From: DATATB01 sp036268995
Lineage (GTDB): Bacteria > Planctomycetota > Planctomycetia > Pirellulales > PNKZ01
Reading direction: 5' to 3'
DNA: 62,012 bases
NCBI GenBank assembly: GCA_036268995.1
Contig: DATATB010000016.1
Location: 1-62,012 of the forward strand
Part shown: positions 1-7,234 of the stretch, one piece after another
How positions within the stretch are numbered: the stretch's first letter is position 1
How the letters are laid out: every line of letters begins with the position of its first letter
Program-made: the position numbers and the translations under genes
The notes under the pieces: generated by a model
Told to the model about the DNA's origin: nothing
What the model saw: the letters and a program-made list of their open reading frames with translations, nothing else
Databases searched by the model: none

Positions 1-293
1 AAGTGCTGAAGCACTTCCATGAGTTGCCGATTCTAGCAATCGTTTTCTAGTTGGCAACATAATTGTTTTGATTTGTCAAAATCTGGTTTTTACTTAACAA
101 TAATTCGGCTCAACGCGTTATTTTTCAGCATCTTGCGTCACTATGAATGCAGCGGCCAGGCAGGGCGGTCTCGAAACTGGCCTGCCTGGGCCACGATCGG
201 AGGGTCCTTCCTTGTTAAAGGGGCTGCCTGCTTGTTCTTTCGTAGAAATCTGTCAAACGATCGATCGAAAACAAGCGGCCCGTGGCAGATGCA
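1..293. other. Intergenic stretch without a recognised gene
   Basis: I see no convincing gene here. The first 16 bases form a perfect palindrome (AAGTGCT, GA, AGCACTT), which may be half of a structure cut by the window edge. Bases 50-125 are AT-rich compared with the surrounding DNA. Short open frames in the stretch show no recognisable protein features. Confidence 0.5.
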
Positions 294-327
294 GGGTCCC
301 GCGAGCAGCCTGGTGCTCGCGGGACCC
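294..327 (-). terminator. Strong hairpin after the first pseudopilin gene
   Basis: Perfect 14-bp inverted repeat (GGGTCCCGCGAGCA at 294-307 and its complement at 314-327) around a 6-base loop. It starts 14 bases past the stop codon of the minus-strand gene at 342. No T-run follows on the minus strand, so it could be a terminator helped by other factors or an mRNA-stabilising 3' stem-loop. Confidence 0.6.
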
Positions 328-341
328 TACGTGCGTCGTCA

Positions 342-1211
342 TCAGTTATCCTGCGGGATCGCTTGCTGATACAAATTCACGTTGCTGGTAATCGTGTTGC
401 CGTACGAGTCGAGGACCAGCTTCAGCTCGGCCGGCTTCATCGGAGTGCTCGACGTGCTGCCATAGACGGCAAAGATCGCGACGTAGCGGCTGTAGTTGCC
501 GTTGGCGATTTGGCCGGTCTGCAGCGGAGGGCTGGACATCGTTTTGCCGACTGCGCTGCATTGCGGACCCACGCCCAGGGCCACCAGCGTTACGCCAGTC
601 GCGCTGGCCGGCGCAGTGTATGCCCCGGTCGTGGCGCCGGTGACTTGGTTGTAATTGAAGGCGGTGGTGCTCGGGAAACCGGCGGCCTGCCAGATGGCCG
701 CACCCGTTTTCGTCGCCTGCGAAACGGCGGCCACATTGTCGCCTCCGTAGGTGAACTGGCGCGGCGTGTTGAAGCTGGAGTTGAGGTCGCTGATCGTGGC
801 GTCCTGGTCCATGATGGTGTACATGCCCTGGGAGGAAGTGGGGCCGAAGGACATGCCCCATGACCCGCCCGCGGCACCGTCGGTGTCGAACGCCGCGGGT
901 ACCAGCGTCGCGCTGGTGCCACTACCGGCAAAGTAAAGATTCGGAATCACCGTCCCGGCTTGCGTCAGCAGCGAGTCGAATCGCAAGGGGTAAAACCCGG
1001 TGGTCACCTTGTAGGTCTCGAGGTTGTTCATCAGGTCCTGTGCGCTGGCCAGTCCGCTGACGGGCGTGGCTTCGGCTTGGAGAAAGCCCAGCTTGGGAAT
1101 CACCACGGTGGCTAGCGCGGCGAGAATCACCATCACGATCACCAGTTCAATCAACGTAAAACCTGGACTGCGCGACGACCGCCGGGACGAAGAAACGGGG
1201 ATCCGCTGCAT
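342..1211 (-). CDS. Type II secretion/type IV pilus pseudopilin-like protein
   Basis: 289 residues. After a short basic leader (residues 1-17) comes the class III prepilin signature SPGFTLIELVIVMVIL, with the predicted prepilin-peptidase cut after Gly and the conserved Glu at mature position 5, followed by one hydrophobic helix. The remaining globular part is poor in Cys and rich in Ala, Gly, Thr and Ser, with no family I can name. The start is supported by a GAGGTGA ribosome site 5 bases upstream. A paralogue lies at 1999-2997 in the same orientation, sharing the PKLGF segment after the helix and similar C-terminal phrases on the chosen strand. The gene follows a cobalamin riboswitch (1549-1753) with no other credible gene between, so B12-responsive expression is inferred. 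It is likely an envelope or surface pseudopilin rather than a major pilin. Confidence 0.85.
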   Translation of the reverse strand: MQRIPVSSSRRSSRSPGFTLIELVIVMVILAALATVVIPKLGFLQAEATPVSGLASAQDLMNNLETYKVTTGFYPLRFDSLLTQAGTVIPNLYFAGSGTSATLVPAAFDTDGAAGGSWGMSFGPTSSQGMYTIMDQDATISDLNSSFNTPRQFTYGGDNVAAVSQATKTGAAIWQAAGFPSTTAFNYNQVTGATTGAYTAPASATGVTLVALGVGPQCSAVGKTMSSPPLQTGQIANGNYSRYVAIFAVYGSTSSTPMKPAELKLVLDSYGNTITSNVNLYQQAIPQDN

Positions 1212-1548
1212 GGGTCACCTCAAAGAAGAAATGGAACTGCTGGCCTCTCCGGGCATACACGGCCCGAAAAAACAACACGCTGACGCTCGCTCTAGCGGCC
1301 ACGAGCGAGCGATCACGGCATGGCGCAGCGGGCGCAGGAGGGCGCGAGCGAGCATCGGCGTCCATGGAAAGCCGCTCGCAGCGCGGATACTCACGGAGCA
1401 TCCCCACCGCGGCGCAGTCACTAGCGCAGCCGAAAACTCACTGATCGAGACGTTCGCGCTGATCTACACACGATTGCCATGCCCCGGCGTCACCGCCCGG
1501 GCCGAACTGCGGCACGATTTCCATCCCTCGCGGAAACCATGCCTCTCA
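1212..1548 (-). other. Leader between riboswitch and pseudopilin gene
   Basis: About 340 bases between the 3' end of the cobalamin riboswitch and the pseudopilin start. Open frames here (for example minus 1215-1421) show no B12-transport or other recognisable features, so I treat it as untranslated leader. It contains a hairpin followed by a T-run, listed separately. Confidence 0.5.
1272..1311 (-). terminator. Hairpin plus T-run in the riboswitch leader (possible attenuator)
   Basis: Read on the minus strand, a 9-bp perfect stem (CGCTCGCTC and GAGCGAGCG, plus coordinates 1303-1311 and 1284-1292) with a 10-base loop is followed within about 12 bases by a run of six T. It lies between the cobalamin riboswitch and the pseudopilin start, where a transcription attenuator would sit. 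The gap between stem and T-run is longer than in a textbook intrinsic terminator, so the role is uncertain. Confidence 0.4.
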
Positions 1549-1753
1549 ATCGCTGGTAGGTCTTCTGACTGTCAGACTTCGGCGCCCACAGCCTTCTCGT
1601 CAGCCAGCCCGGCAAGTGCCGAGCCCGCAGACAATGGCGAAAAAGATGGAGGACGCCTACAAACGTCTGATTACAGCGGCGGGGCCGTCCCGGAATTGCA
1701 CCGGAGTTCCCTGTTTGCCAGCCCGACAAGCGTCGAAACCGGCCACCAGCAAT
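1549..1753 (-). promoter_or_regulatory. Cobalamin (B12) riboswitch
   Basis: On the minus strand the hallmarks of the cobalamin riboswitch appear in order: closing stem P1 (ATTGCTGGT near 1745-1753 pairs with ACCAGCGAT near 1549-1557); ACAGGGAA followed by a stem carrying CCGGTGCAATTCCGG; GGCCCCGCCGCTGTAA; a variable arm; GCCATTGT in place of the usual GCCACTGT; GAGAAGGC; and the end segment AGTCAGAAGACCTACC, matching the family's CAG-A-ACC-GCC end. Length of about 205 nt is normal. The closest downstream gene on this strand is the pseudopilin at 342-1211, not a recognised B12 synthesis or transport gene. The GCCATTG box with T for C is the main deviation from consensus. Confidence 0.9.
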
Positions 1754-1942
1754 CATTCGACAAGCACCGTATCGAGCCGTATCCCGGTTGTCAAGGATTT
1801 CGATCGCTGGCTTGTGTCATGAAGGCCTCGTGGCAGCCGGCAGCGTGTCGCGCAGATCCTTTTCTCCTTGGAGGTTGAATGAATTCAAAAATCTTTTGTG
1901 AACGTTTTGTGTGACGCTGGATGAATGCGAGCGTTTCGGAGC
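1754..1942. other. Spacer upstream of the riboswitch
   Basis: No gene is visible. An AT-rich patch at about 1877-1912 is a plausible place for the minus-strand promoter that makes the riboswitch transcript, but I cannot assign convincing -35 and -10 boxes. Confidence 0.35.
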
Positions 1943-1974
1943 GGGGCGGGCCGATCGCGCGATCGACCCGCCCC
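1943..1974 (-). terminator. Strong hairpin after the second pseudopilin gene
   Basis: A 15-bp stem with a single mismatch and a 2-base loop, arms GGGGCGGGCCGATCG and CGATCGACCCGCCCC. It begins 24 bases beyond the stop codon of the minus-strand gene at 1999 and probably ends or protects that transcript. No clear T-run follows. Confidence 0.6.
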
Positions 1975-1998
1975 TGGGAGAAAGTCAACCGCAGGTCA

Positions 1999-2997
1999 TT
2001 AGTTGTCGGACGGCGCCGCCTGGTTGTAGAGCGACACGTTCGAGGCGATCGTGTTGTATTCCGAATCGAGCACCAGCTTCAGGTCGGCAGCCTTGCCTTG
2101 TTGCGGGTTGCCCGTGCCGTACAGGGCAAATACGGCGTAGTAGCGGGCATAATAGCCGGGCTGCTGGCCGACCTGCAGCGGAGCGGTGGACATGGTCTGG
2201 CCGACCGCTTTGCAGTTCGGGCCAATGCCGAAGGCAATCAACTGCGCGCCCACTGCGCTGGCCGGCGGAGTGTACGTGTTCACGGGCGTGGGGTCTGTCG
2301 ACATCGCCGCCGCGCCCCCGGGGAACGCTGCCTGCCAAATGACCACGCCGTTGCCGGTTAGCGGCACCGTGGCGATACCGCCGGTCGAGTACAACTCGCG
2401 CGCGGTGTTGAAACTGGAACTGACATCCTCGCCGGCGGCCGCATAACCCGCGTCCTGGTCATAGACATTGTACGTGCCGGCCGCGGTACCGAAGGCCATG
2501 CCGAACGACGCCTGGGCGTACGGATCGGCGAGGGTTCCCGCAACGAACGGCATCGCGGGCGGAGTTCCGCCGGGCCCCTGAATGAGTCCGGTCATCAGGC
2601 CACCGCCTCCTGCGGCGAGCAGCGAATCGAAACCCTGCGGATAAAACTTACTCGCGCTGGACATCCGAAACGTTTCGATGTTGTTCGTGATGTCTTGAGC
2701 GGTAGCGGCACCGGCGGCCGACATGGCTTGCTGCTGCATGAACCCCAGCTTCGGAATGAGCATGGCAGCGAGCGTGGTGAGAATCACCATGACGACCACC
2801 AGCTCGATCAACGTCAAGCCGATCCGCCGGGCAAGCACGCGCTGCCGAGCGGGCTGAGCGCTGTCGGCAGGCTGCGGAGTCGCGACGGAATCGTTCAGTA
2901 AAGTCAGCGAAGCCGGCGCGGTGAGGGCGGCCTCGATCATCCGGCACGACGAACCCTGGTTCGTCGCGACACAGTCGGCACAAGCGGTTTTGCACAT
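1999..2997 (-). CDS. Pseudopilin-like protein, paralogue with long Cys-containing leader
   Basis: 332 residues. The prepilin signature ARRIGLTLIELVVVMVIL is at about residues 56-73, so the part ahead of the predicted prepilin-peptidase site is near 60 residues, much longer than usual, and begins with a Cys-rich MCKTACADC segment. The body resembles the pseudopilin at 342-1211 (PKLGFMQQQ after the helix, VYDQDAGYA, a LVLDS-YNTI segment near the C-terminus). The start at 2997 has a GGAG about ten bases upstream; an internal ATG at 2940 would shorten the leader to about 40 residues. It is probably a membrane-anchored pseudopilin processed by a PilD-type peptidase. The upstream region holds a structured RNA element (3159-3258) in place of the B12 riboswitch of its paralogue. 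Confidence 0.8.
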   Translation of the reverse strand: MCKTACADCVATNQGSSCRMIEAALTAPASLTLLNDSVATPQPADSAQPARQRVLARRIGLTLIELVVVMVILTTLAAMLIPKLGFMQQQAMSAAGAATAQDITNNIETFRMSSASKFYPQGFDSLLAAGGGGLMTGLIQGPGGTPPAMPFVAGTLADPYAQASFGMAFGTAAGTYNVYDQDAGYAAAGEDVSSSFNTARELYSTGGIATVPLTGNGVVIWQAAFPGGAAAMSTDPTPVNTYTPPASAVGAQLIAFGIGPNCKAVGQTMSTAPLQVGQQPGYYARYYAVFALYGTGNPQQGKAADLKLVLDSEYNTIASNVSLYNQAAPSDN

Positions 2998-3158
2998 CGT
3001 ATTGAACTCCGGAACAAGAAGGTTTGGTTTGAATGGGAATCAGAGAGGTCGGCTCAAAGTGGGGTTTGGGTCGCATGGCGGCAGACCAATTCCCAGCCGA
3101 GAGGGGCAATCGCCGGCAACGGCTACTTGCCAACCTGGGTGCGGTCCAACAAAGAAAC

Positions 3159-3258
3159 TCGCTAGGTCGCGGTCCCTCCTTTCCGCTCGGGCGCCAGCGA
3201 CCCTCCTCTGAGAGGGTCGCGGTGACCGAGGCGACGGATGCCTGCATTGACCTAGCGA
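3159..3258 (-). ncRNA. Unidentified structured RNA or cis-regulatory element
   Basis: A perfect 10-bp outer stem (TCGCTAGGTC at 3159-3168 pairs with GACCTAGCGA at 3249-3258) encloses a 9-bp inner hairpin (GCGACCCTC at 3197-3205 with GAGGGTCGC at 3212-3220, 6-base loop) and a 5-bp intermediate stem (3186-3190 with 3226-3230). It lies about 160 bases upstream of the pseudopilin start at 2997, and on the minus strand the outer stem is followed by a T-rich stretch. I tried to match it to cobalamin, c-di-GMP, SAM, SAH, TPP and ZTP riboswitches and found no fit. The strand is inferred from the downstream gene; it could also be an independent small RNA. Confidence 0.5.
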
Positions 3259-3310
3259 ACGATTCCGGCAGCGAGAGAAGTCGCCGCCGGTCGCATGGGG
3301 ACCTGCATAT

Positions 3311-3325
3311 TGAAACTTAGTCTCA
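3311..3325. promoter_or_regulatory. Fur-box-like palindrome 1
   Basis: TGAAACTTAGTCTCA matches the 7-1-7 Fur consensus TGATAATNATTATCA at 11 of 14 positions and is a near-perfect inverted repeat, extended by flanking T and A. It lies between the divergent pseudopilin and hemP genes. Fur control of hemP is common in other bacteria, which makes the reading plausible. Confidence 0.4.
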
Positions 3326-3436
3326 ACAACGAAACCGATAATACGCAATTAATGGGCGATGTCAATAACTTTTTTCCGAGCGGATTCTTCGATTTAGAAT
3401 CGCCGCGAAATATCTGTTATAAATGGGTTTACGTTA

Positions 3437-3465
3437 TTGACACCGGGCGTTTTGGGTTGCACAAT
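3437..3465 (+). promoter_or_regulatory. Candidate sigma70-type promoter for hemP operon
   Basis: TTGACA (3437-3442), a 17-base spacer, then CACAAT (3460-3465). Transcription would begin near 3472, just ahead of the second Fur-like box, giving hemP a leader of about 275 nt. Confidence 0.4.
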
Positions 3466-3482
3466 CTCGAATTAATTGAGTT

Positions 3483-3497
3483 TGAGACTCGATATCA
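3483..3497. promoter_or_regulatory. Fur-box-like palindrome 2
   Basis: TGAGACTCGATATCA matches the 7-1-7 Fur consensus at 10 of 14 positions and sits 10-25 bases after the predicted start of the hemP transcript, where a bound repressor would block transcription. Confidence 0.4.
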
Positions 3498-3747
3498 ATA
3501 GTGTTTTGGCCTGTGCTCAGCCTCTTGCGGCTCGGCATCGGCAAGAAGCCCATCTGTGTCGGTAATCCCTCAGCTGCGGGCTTCGTCCGAGGGTTGTTCC
3601 TCGGCCGATTTCTTTTCAGCTTCTTACCGCAGCTCGCTTGCCTAGGGGCCGGGCGGAAGGCGCGCGTCGTCGCCGAATCGACTGCGAATTGACGACGTTC
3701 ACGCAGCCCGACCGGTTTGGCCAGCGATGAACATGAGGGGGGCCAAC

Positions 3748-3930
3748 ATGGAATCCGAAAGACCTTTGCCGCCAGTCACGCCGGACCAGCAGCCGCCGAT
3801 TCCCGCGGACGTGAAGGTCTTGCACTCCGAAGAGCTGTTTGCCGGCGGCAGGATCGTCATCATCGAGCACGCCGGCGCGTTGTACCGTTTGCAAATCACG
3901 GCCCGCGGCCGATTGATTTTGCAGAAGTAA
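3748..3930 (+). CDS. hemP: Hemin uptake protein HemP
   Basis: 60 residues. The C-terminal half carries the HemP family pattern: a Ser-Glu-Glu-Leu-Phe segment, GGRIVIIEHAGALYRLQIT and a final GRLILQK. HemP is a small cytosolic protein tied to haem/iron uptake; in several bacteria it acts in regulation of haem receptor genes. I chose the ATG at 3748 because GAGGGGG lies 5 bases upstream; ATG codons at 3727 and 3733 in the same frame lack such a site. The N-terminal 25 residues are Pro-rich and variable. It is followed after 79 bases by a DUF4198 protein and then a redox two-component pair, all on the same strand. Fur-like boxes lie upstream. Confidence 0.85.
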   Translation: MESERPLPPVTPDQQPPIPADVKVLHSEELFAGGRIVIIEHAGALYRLQITARGRLILQK

Positions 3931-4009
3931 TCGGACGTTGGTCGGTCTGTGCCCGGACTCAGTAACTGCAAGCTTTCAATCGTTTCAACTGTTTCGGGAG
4001 GAAACACGC

Positions 4010-4717
4010 ATGTTCGCAAAATCCTGGTTGTCGGCCGCGCTGGCCGTCGCGGCTGTTTTAAGCGGTGTTTCGAGCGCCAGTGCCCACTTCGTGTGGATCG
4101 AGAGCGAGGAGCATGGCGAGCGGGTGCTCGTCCGCAGCGGTTTCGGCGAAGCCGACGGCTGGGATCCCGACCTGATCGACCGCATGCGGGCCGCACAGTT
4201 CTGGCTGCGCACGCCGGCCGGATTGCAGCCGCTCGATGTGCCGCTGGACGCCAAGCAGCGCGAGTATCGGACCGAGATTGCCGCCGAGCGGCCGTGCGCG
4301 ATCCTGGCGAAGTGCGATTTTGGCGTGGTGCAACTCGGCGGCAAAGCGCCGAGCTGGCTGCGCTATACGGCCAAAAGCCTGGTCGGCCCGGCGACCGCCT
4401 GGGCCGATGATCGGCCAAGCGGCGATTTGCGGATCGAACTGCTGGCCACCCTCGAGCGCGACCACGTGCGGTTGACGGCCTGGCACCTGGGCCAGCCGTT
4501 GCCCGACGCCAAGATCAAGGCCGCTACGCCCAAGGGCGATCGAGTCGAACTCGTCACGGACTCCAAAGGCGTGGCCCGCTGGCCGATCACGGGAGCCGGC
4601 CTGTACGTCTGCTACGTCGGTACCACCGTGCCAAAAACCGGCCAGCGCGATGGCAAGCCGTACGAAACCGTGAAGGATTACGCGACGCTCACCTTTCGGA
4701 TCGGCGAAAAGCGTTAA
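4010..4717 (+). CDS. DUF4198 (NikM-like) secreted protein
   Basis: 235 residues, starting at an ATG preceded by GGGAGGAAA. Residues 1-25 form a Sec signal peptide ending SSASA before HFVWIE, the conserved N-terminal phrase of DUF4198 proteins where the mature His is thought to matter for metal contact. The rest is a beta-rich two-part domain including a C-terminal transthyretin-like portion (LVTDSKGVARWPI, LYVCYVGT). DUF4198 members are periplasmic, often near nickel, cobalt or iron uptake genes; the exact substrate is unknown here. Its place directly after hemP suggests a role in metal or haem handling. An upstream in-frame extension to 3938 lacks a ribosome site. Confidence 0.75.
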   Translation: MFAKSWLSAALAVAAVLSGVSSASAHFVWIESEEHGERVLVRSGFGEADGWDPDLIDRMRAAQFWLRTPAGLQPLDVPLDAKQREYRTEIAAERPCAILAKCDFGVVQLGGKAPSWLRYTAKSLVGPATAWADDRPSGDLRIELLATLERDHVRLTAWHLGQPLPDAKIKAATPKGDRVELVTDSKGVARWPITGAGLYVCYVGTTVPKTGQRDGKPYETVKDYATLTFRIGEKR

Positions 4718-4836
4718 TCACGCGCCGCGTGGAATCGATTTCGCGGAAAATGTTCCGCGCCCTCTGGAACGTGCTCTGCACGGCGATCATATTGAGTCGC
4801 CGATCAACGCTGTGCGCAGTATGGGGAGATCCAAAC

Positions 4837-6222
4837 ATGGCCCGCCGGCTAGCCCACGTGCAGCCTCCCTCCGGCCACGGGAATCCGTGGATCGCGGAGC
4901 GCTCGCGGATTAATCTCCTCTGGTTGTATAAGATGCGCTGGGCCGCGCTGGGTGGCCAACTGACGACGGTCGTGTTGGTTCACCAGTGGCTGGAAATCGA
5001 AGTGCCGCTGGCGCGGCTGCTGGCCATCATCGGCCTGGCGGCCGCGACGAACGTCGCGTTGGGCATGTGGCTCGGGCGCCGGGCCAAGGCGTGGCCGGCT
5101 TGGGCGGGACGCGGCGAATGGGTGTCGGGCTCGTTGATGATGCTCGACAACCTGTTTCTCACCGCGCTGCTCTACTACACCGGCGGACCGTCGAACCCGT
5201 TCACGGTCTTCTACCTGGTCAATATCGCCTTGGCCGCGGCCGTGCTGCCGGCCCGTTGGGCGTGGATTCTCGACGGCGCGGCCTTTCTCTGCTTCGCCTT
5301 ACTATTTGCCATGCACGTCGCGCTCGAGCCCCTCGAGCATGGTCACACCCACGAGCACGCCATGCACCACGGCACGCGTCTGGCGCCCGGTCCCATGAGC
5401 CTGCATTTGCAAGGCAGCCTGATCGCTTTCGGGGCCGCAGCCACGTTCATCGTCTATTTCATCACGCGGATCACCAACGAGCTGGCCCGCCGCGAAGCGG
5501 AGTTGGATGTCGCGCGGCAGCGAAAGGCCGAGAGCGACAAGCTGAACGCTCTGGCCACGCTGGCGGCCGGCGCGGCCCATGAGCTGGCTTCGCCGCTATC
5601 GACGATCGCGGTGTTGGCTCGCGACCTCGAGCTAAGCATGCAGGCCGGCAATCTCAGCGATGACGAAACTGCGGACGTGAAATTGATCCGCGAGGAGGTC
5701 GACCGCTGCCGGCGCATTCTCAACTCGATGGCGCTGGGGGCGGGCGAGTGCATTGGCGAAGAATGGGTCCGAGTCTCGCCCCAGGAAGTGCTGACCAGCG
5801 CCATTCGAGAACTGTCGGCTGCTGACCGCGTCGAGATTGCGACTGAATTGCCGGTTGCCGACGGAGCTTTCAAATTGCCGCAAGCTGCCATTTGCCAGGC
5901 GTTGCGGGCGATCATTCAGAACGCGCTGGACGCCTCCGGCCCGGCGGGCCGGGTCGCCGTGACCGGCAGCGGGCGCGACGGCCTGCTGTCGATCGTCGTT
6001 GCCGATCGCGGGATCGGCATGCCAGAAGACGTGCTCCGCCGAGCCTGCGAGCCGTTCTTCACGACCAAAGAGCCGGGCAGCGGCATGGGGCTGGGTCTGT
6101 TTTTCGCCCGCCGCATCATCGAACAACTGGGCGGCAGCCTGACGCTGGAATCGACGCCTGGACAGGGCACGATGGTCACGGTCCGCTTGCCGTTGGAAGG
6201 TGTGGCTGCCGGGGTGGGATAG
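4837..6222 (+). CDS. RegB/PrrB-type redox sensor histidine kinase
   Basis: 461 residues. Six hydrophobic segments (about 35-215) include the ubiquinone-site motif GGPSNPF (116-122) typical of RegB/PrrB/RoxS. The H-box AAHELASPLST places the phospho-accepting His at 248, and the RegB redox-active Cys in RCR is at about 291. A HATPase domain follows (NALDAS, DRGIGMP, SGMGLGLFFAR). The membrane loop at about 165-179 carries seven His (HGHTHEHAMHHG), a possible metal site. The start is set by GGGGAG 8 bases before the ATG at 4837; the longer frame from 4729 has none. The RegA-like regulator follows 63 bases later. Family members sense quinone-pool redox state and control respiration; what this one controls is not shown by the sequence. 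Confidence 0.88.
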   Translation: MARRLAHVQPPSGHGNPWIAERSRINLLWLYKMRWAALGGQLTTVVLVHQWLEIEVPLARLLAIIGLAAATNVALGMWLGRRAKAWPAWAGRGEWVSGSLMMLDNLFLTALLYYTGGPSNPFTVFYLVNIALAAAVLPARWAWILDGAAFLCFALLFAMHVALEPLEHGHTHEHAMHHGTRLAPGPMSLHLQGSLIAFGAAATFIVYFITRITNELARREAELDVARQRKAESDKLNALATLAAGAAHELASPLSTIAVLARDLELSMQAGNLSDDETADVKLIREEVDRCRRILNSMALGAGECIGEEWVRVSPQEVLTSAIRELSAADRVEIATELPVADGAFKLPQAAICQALRAIIQNALDASGPAGRVAVTGSGRDGLLSIVVADRGIGMPEDVLRRACEPFFTTKEPGSGMGLGLFFARRIIEQLGGSLTLESTPGQGTMVTVRLPLEGVAAGVG

Positions 6223-6285
6223 CCGAAGCTGGCCGCGCGGTTGGCGCTCGGCAGTTGAAATTCTGAACGAAGGGTTGCGGACTCG

Positions 6286-6882
6286 ATGACTGCCAATGCG
6301 ACGGATCTCAAGTTGCGGCCCGGCCCAGCACCGGCGGATTCGCGCGAGCACGCGCCCACGCTGCTGGTCGTCGACGACAACCAGGTGCTGCGGCGGCAAT
6401 TGGCCCGATCTTTCGAGCGTCGCGGTTATCACGTGCGCACGGCCGCGAACTTCGACGAGGCAACTTCGCTGGCCAACGTCGATTCGCCGGAGCTGGCCGT
6501 AGTCGATCTGCGGATGCCTGGCCGGTCGGGCCTGGAATTGTTGCAGGAGCTGAAGCGGATCGACCCGGCCACGCGCGTGGTCATGCTGACCGGCTTTGGC
6601 AGCATCGCGACCGCCGTCGACGCCATGCGTTTGGGCGCGACCAATTTCGTGGCCAAGCCGGCTGATGCCGACGATATTCTGGCCGCATTCGCCCGAGCCG
6701 AGCAGCCGGTGCTGGGAGGCGCGACGACGGATTACCGGGCACCGAGCCTGGACCGCGCGAAATGGGAGCACATTCATCGCGTGCTTTCGGACTGCGGCGG
6801 AAACATTTCGGAAGCCGCCCGGCGGCTGGGAATGCACCGCCGCTCGTTGCAGCGCAAACTGCAGAAAAAAGCTCCCGAATAA
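6286..6882 (+). CDS. RegA/PrrA/ActR-type response regulator
   Basis: 198 residues. The receiver domain (about 24-140) has the acidic pair DD at 30-31, phospho-acceptor Asp 74 in VVDLRMPG, Thr in MLTGFGS and Lys 124 in AKPAD. After a linker, a Fis-type helix-turn-helix (about 168-198) reads GGNISEAARRLGMHRRSLQR and ends KKAPE, which is close to the strongly conserved RegA DNA-binding tail. It is the cognate partner of the kinase just upstream. The usual Pro-rich hinge of RegA is replaced by a short sequence. The target genes are unknown; the adjoining hemP-DUF4198 genes and the redoxin/cytochrome genes downstream are candidates. Confidence 0.88.
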   Translation: MTANATDLKLRPGPAPADSREHAPTLLVVDDNQVLRRQLARSFERRGYHVRTAANFDEATSLANVDSPELAVVDLRMPGRSGLELLQELKRIDPATRVVMLTGFGSIATAVDAMRLGATNFVAKPADADDILAAFARAEQPVLGGATTDYRAPSLDRAKWEHIHRVLSDCGGNISEAARRLGMHRRSLQRKLQKKAPE

Positions 6883-7234
6883 GCGCTGCCCAGGCGCATG
6901 CCGGTGGTGCGCGTTAGTGGACGGCAAGCGACCATCTGGGACGCTCCATCGACAGATCCGGCGATGTCGCCACCTCTTGATCCGCAAAATGCCGGCGGCG
7001 GGTGTTGCTCAAAAGCCACGCGACATTCTGGAATGGCGTTTGCTATGCCGTGACTAACCGCCCGTTTCCCGATCATTTGGATCGGGTTGCGTCATTTAAG
7101 GCCGGGATGCCAGGGCAGCAGCGGGTGCGGAAGGTCGGCGGCTGCTCGGTGGGTGTTACAAGGCGTGGTCGGCTGGACTGAAACGAAGAACGTACTTCCC
7201 TGTTCAACGAGTCGTTTAAGCGGAGGCTATGACC
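6883..7234. other. Intergenic region with a weak hairpin
   Basis: No gene recognised. A 7-bp stem (CCCGATC at 7068-7074 and GATCGGG at 7080-7086) followed by a modest T-rich sequence could end the regA transcript. The rest shows nothing I can assign. Confidence 0.35.

Larger units (their letters stand above)
3259..3747 (+). other. AT-rich regulatory region upstream of hemP
   Basis: No gene is visible. Bases about 3300-3510 are distinctly AT-rich. They hold two Fur-box-like palindromes and a promoter candidate, listed separately. The remaining 3511-3747 would be a long 5' leader for hemP. Confidence 0.5.

Noticed and set aside
1024..1878. Plus-strand open frame of 284 codons
   Set aside because: It overlaps the pseudopilin gene and runs antisense through the cobalamin riboswitch; no protein features.
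3159..3258. Second cobalamin or c-di-GMP riboswitch
   Set aside because: None of the conserved blocks of those classes are present; kept only as an unidentified structure.
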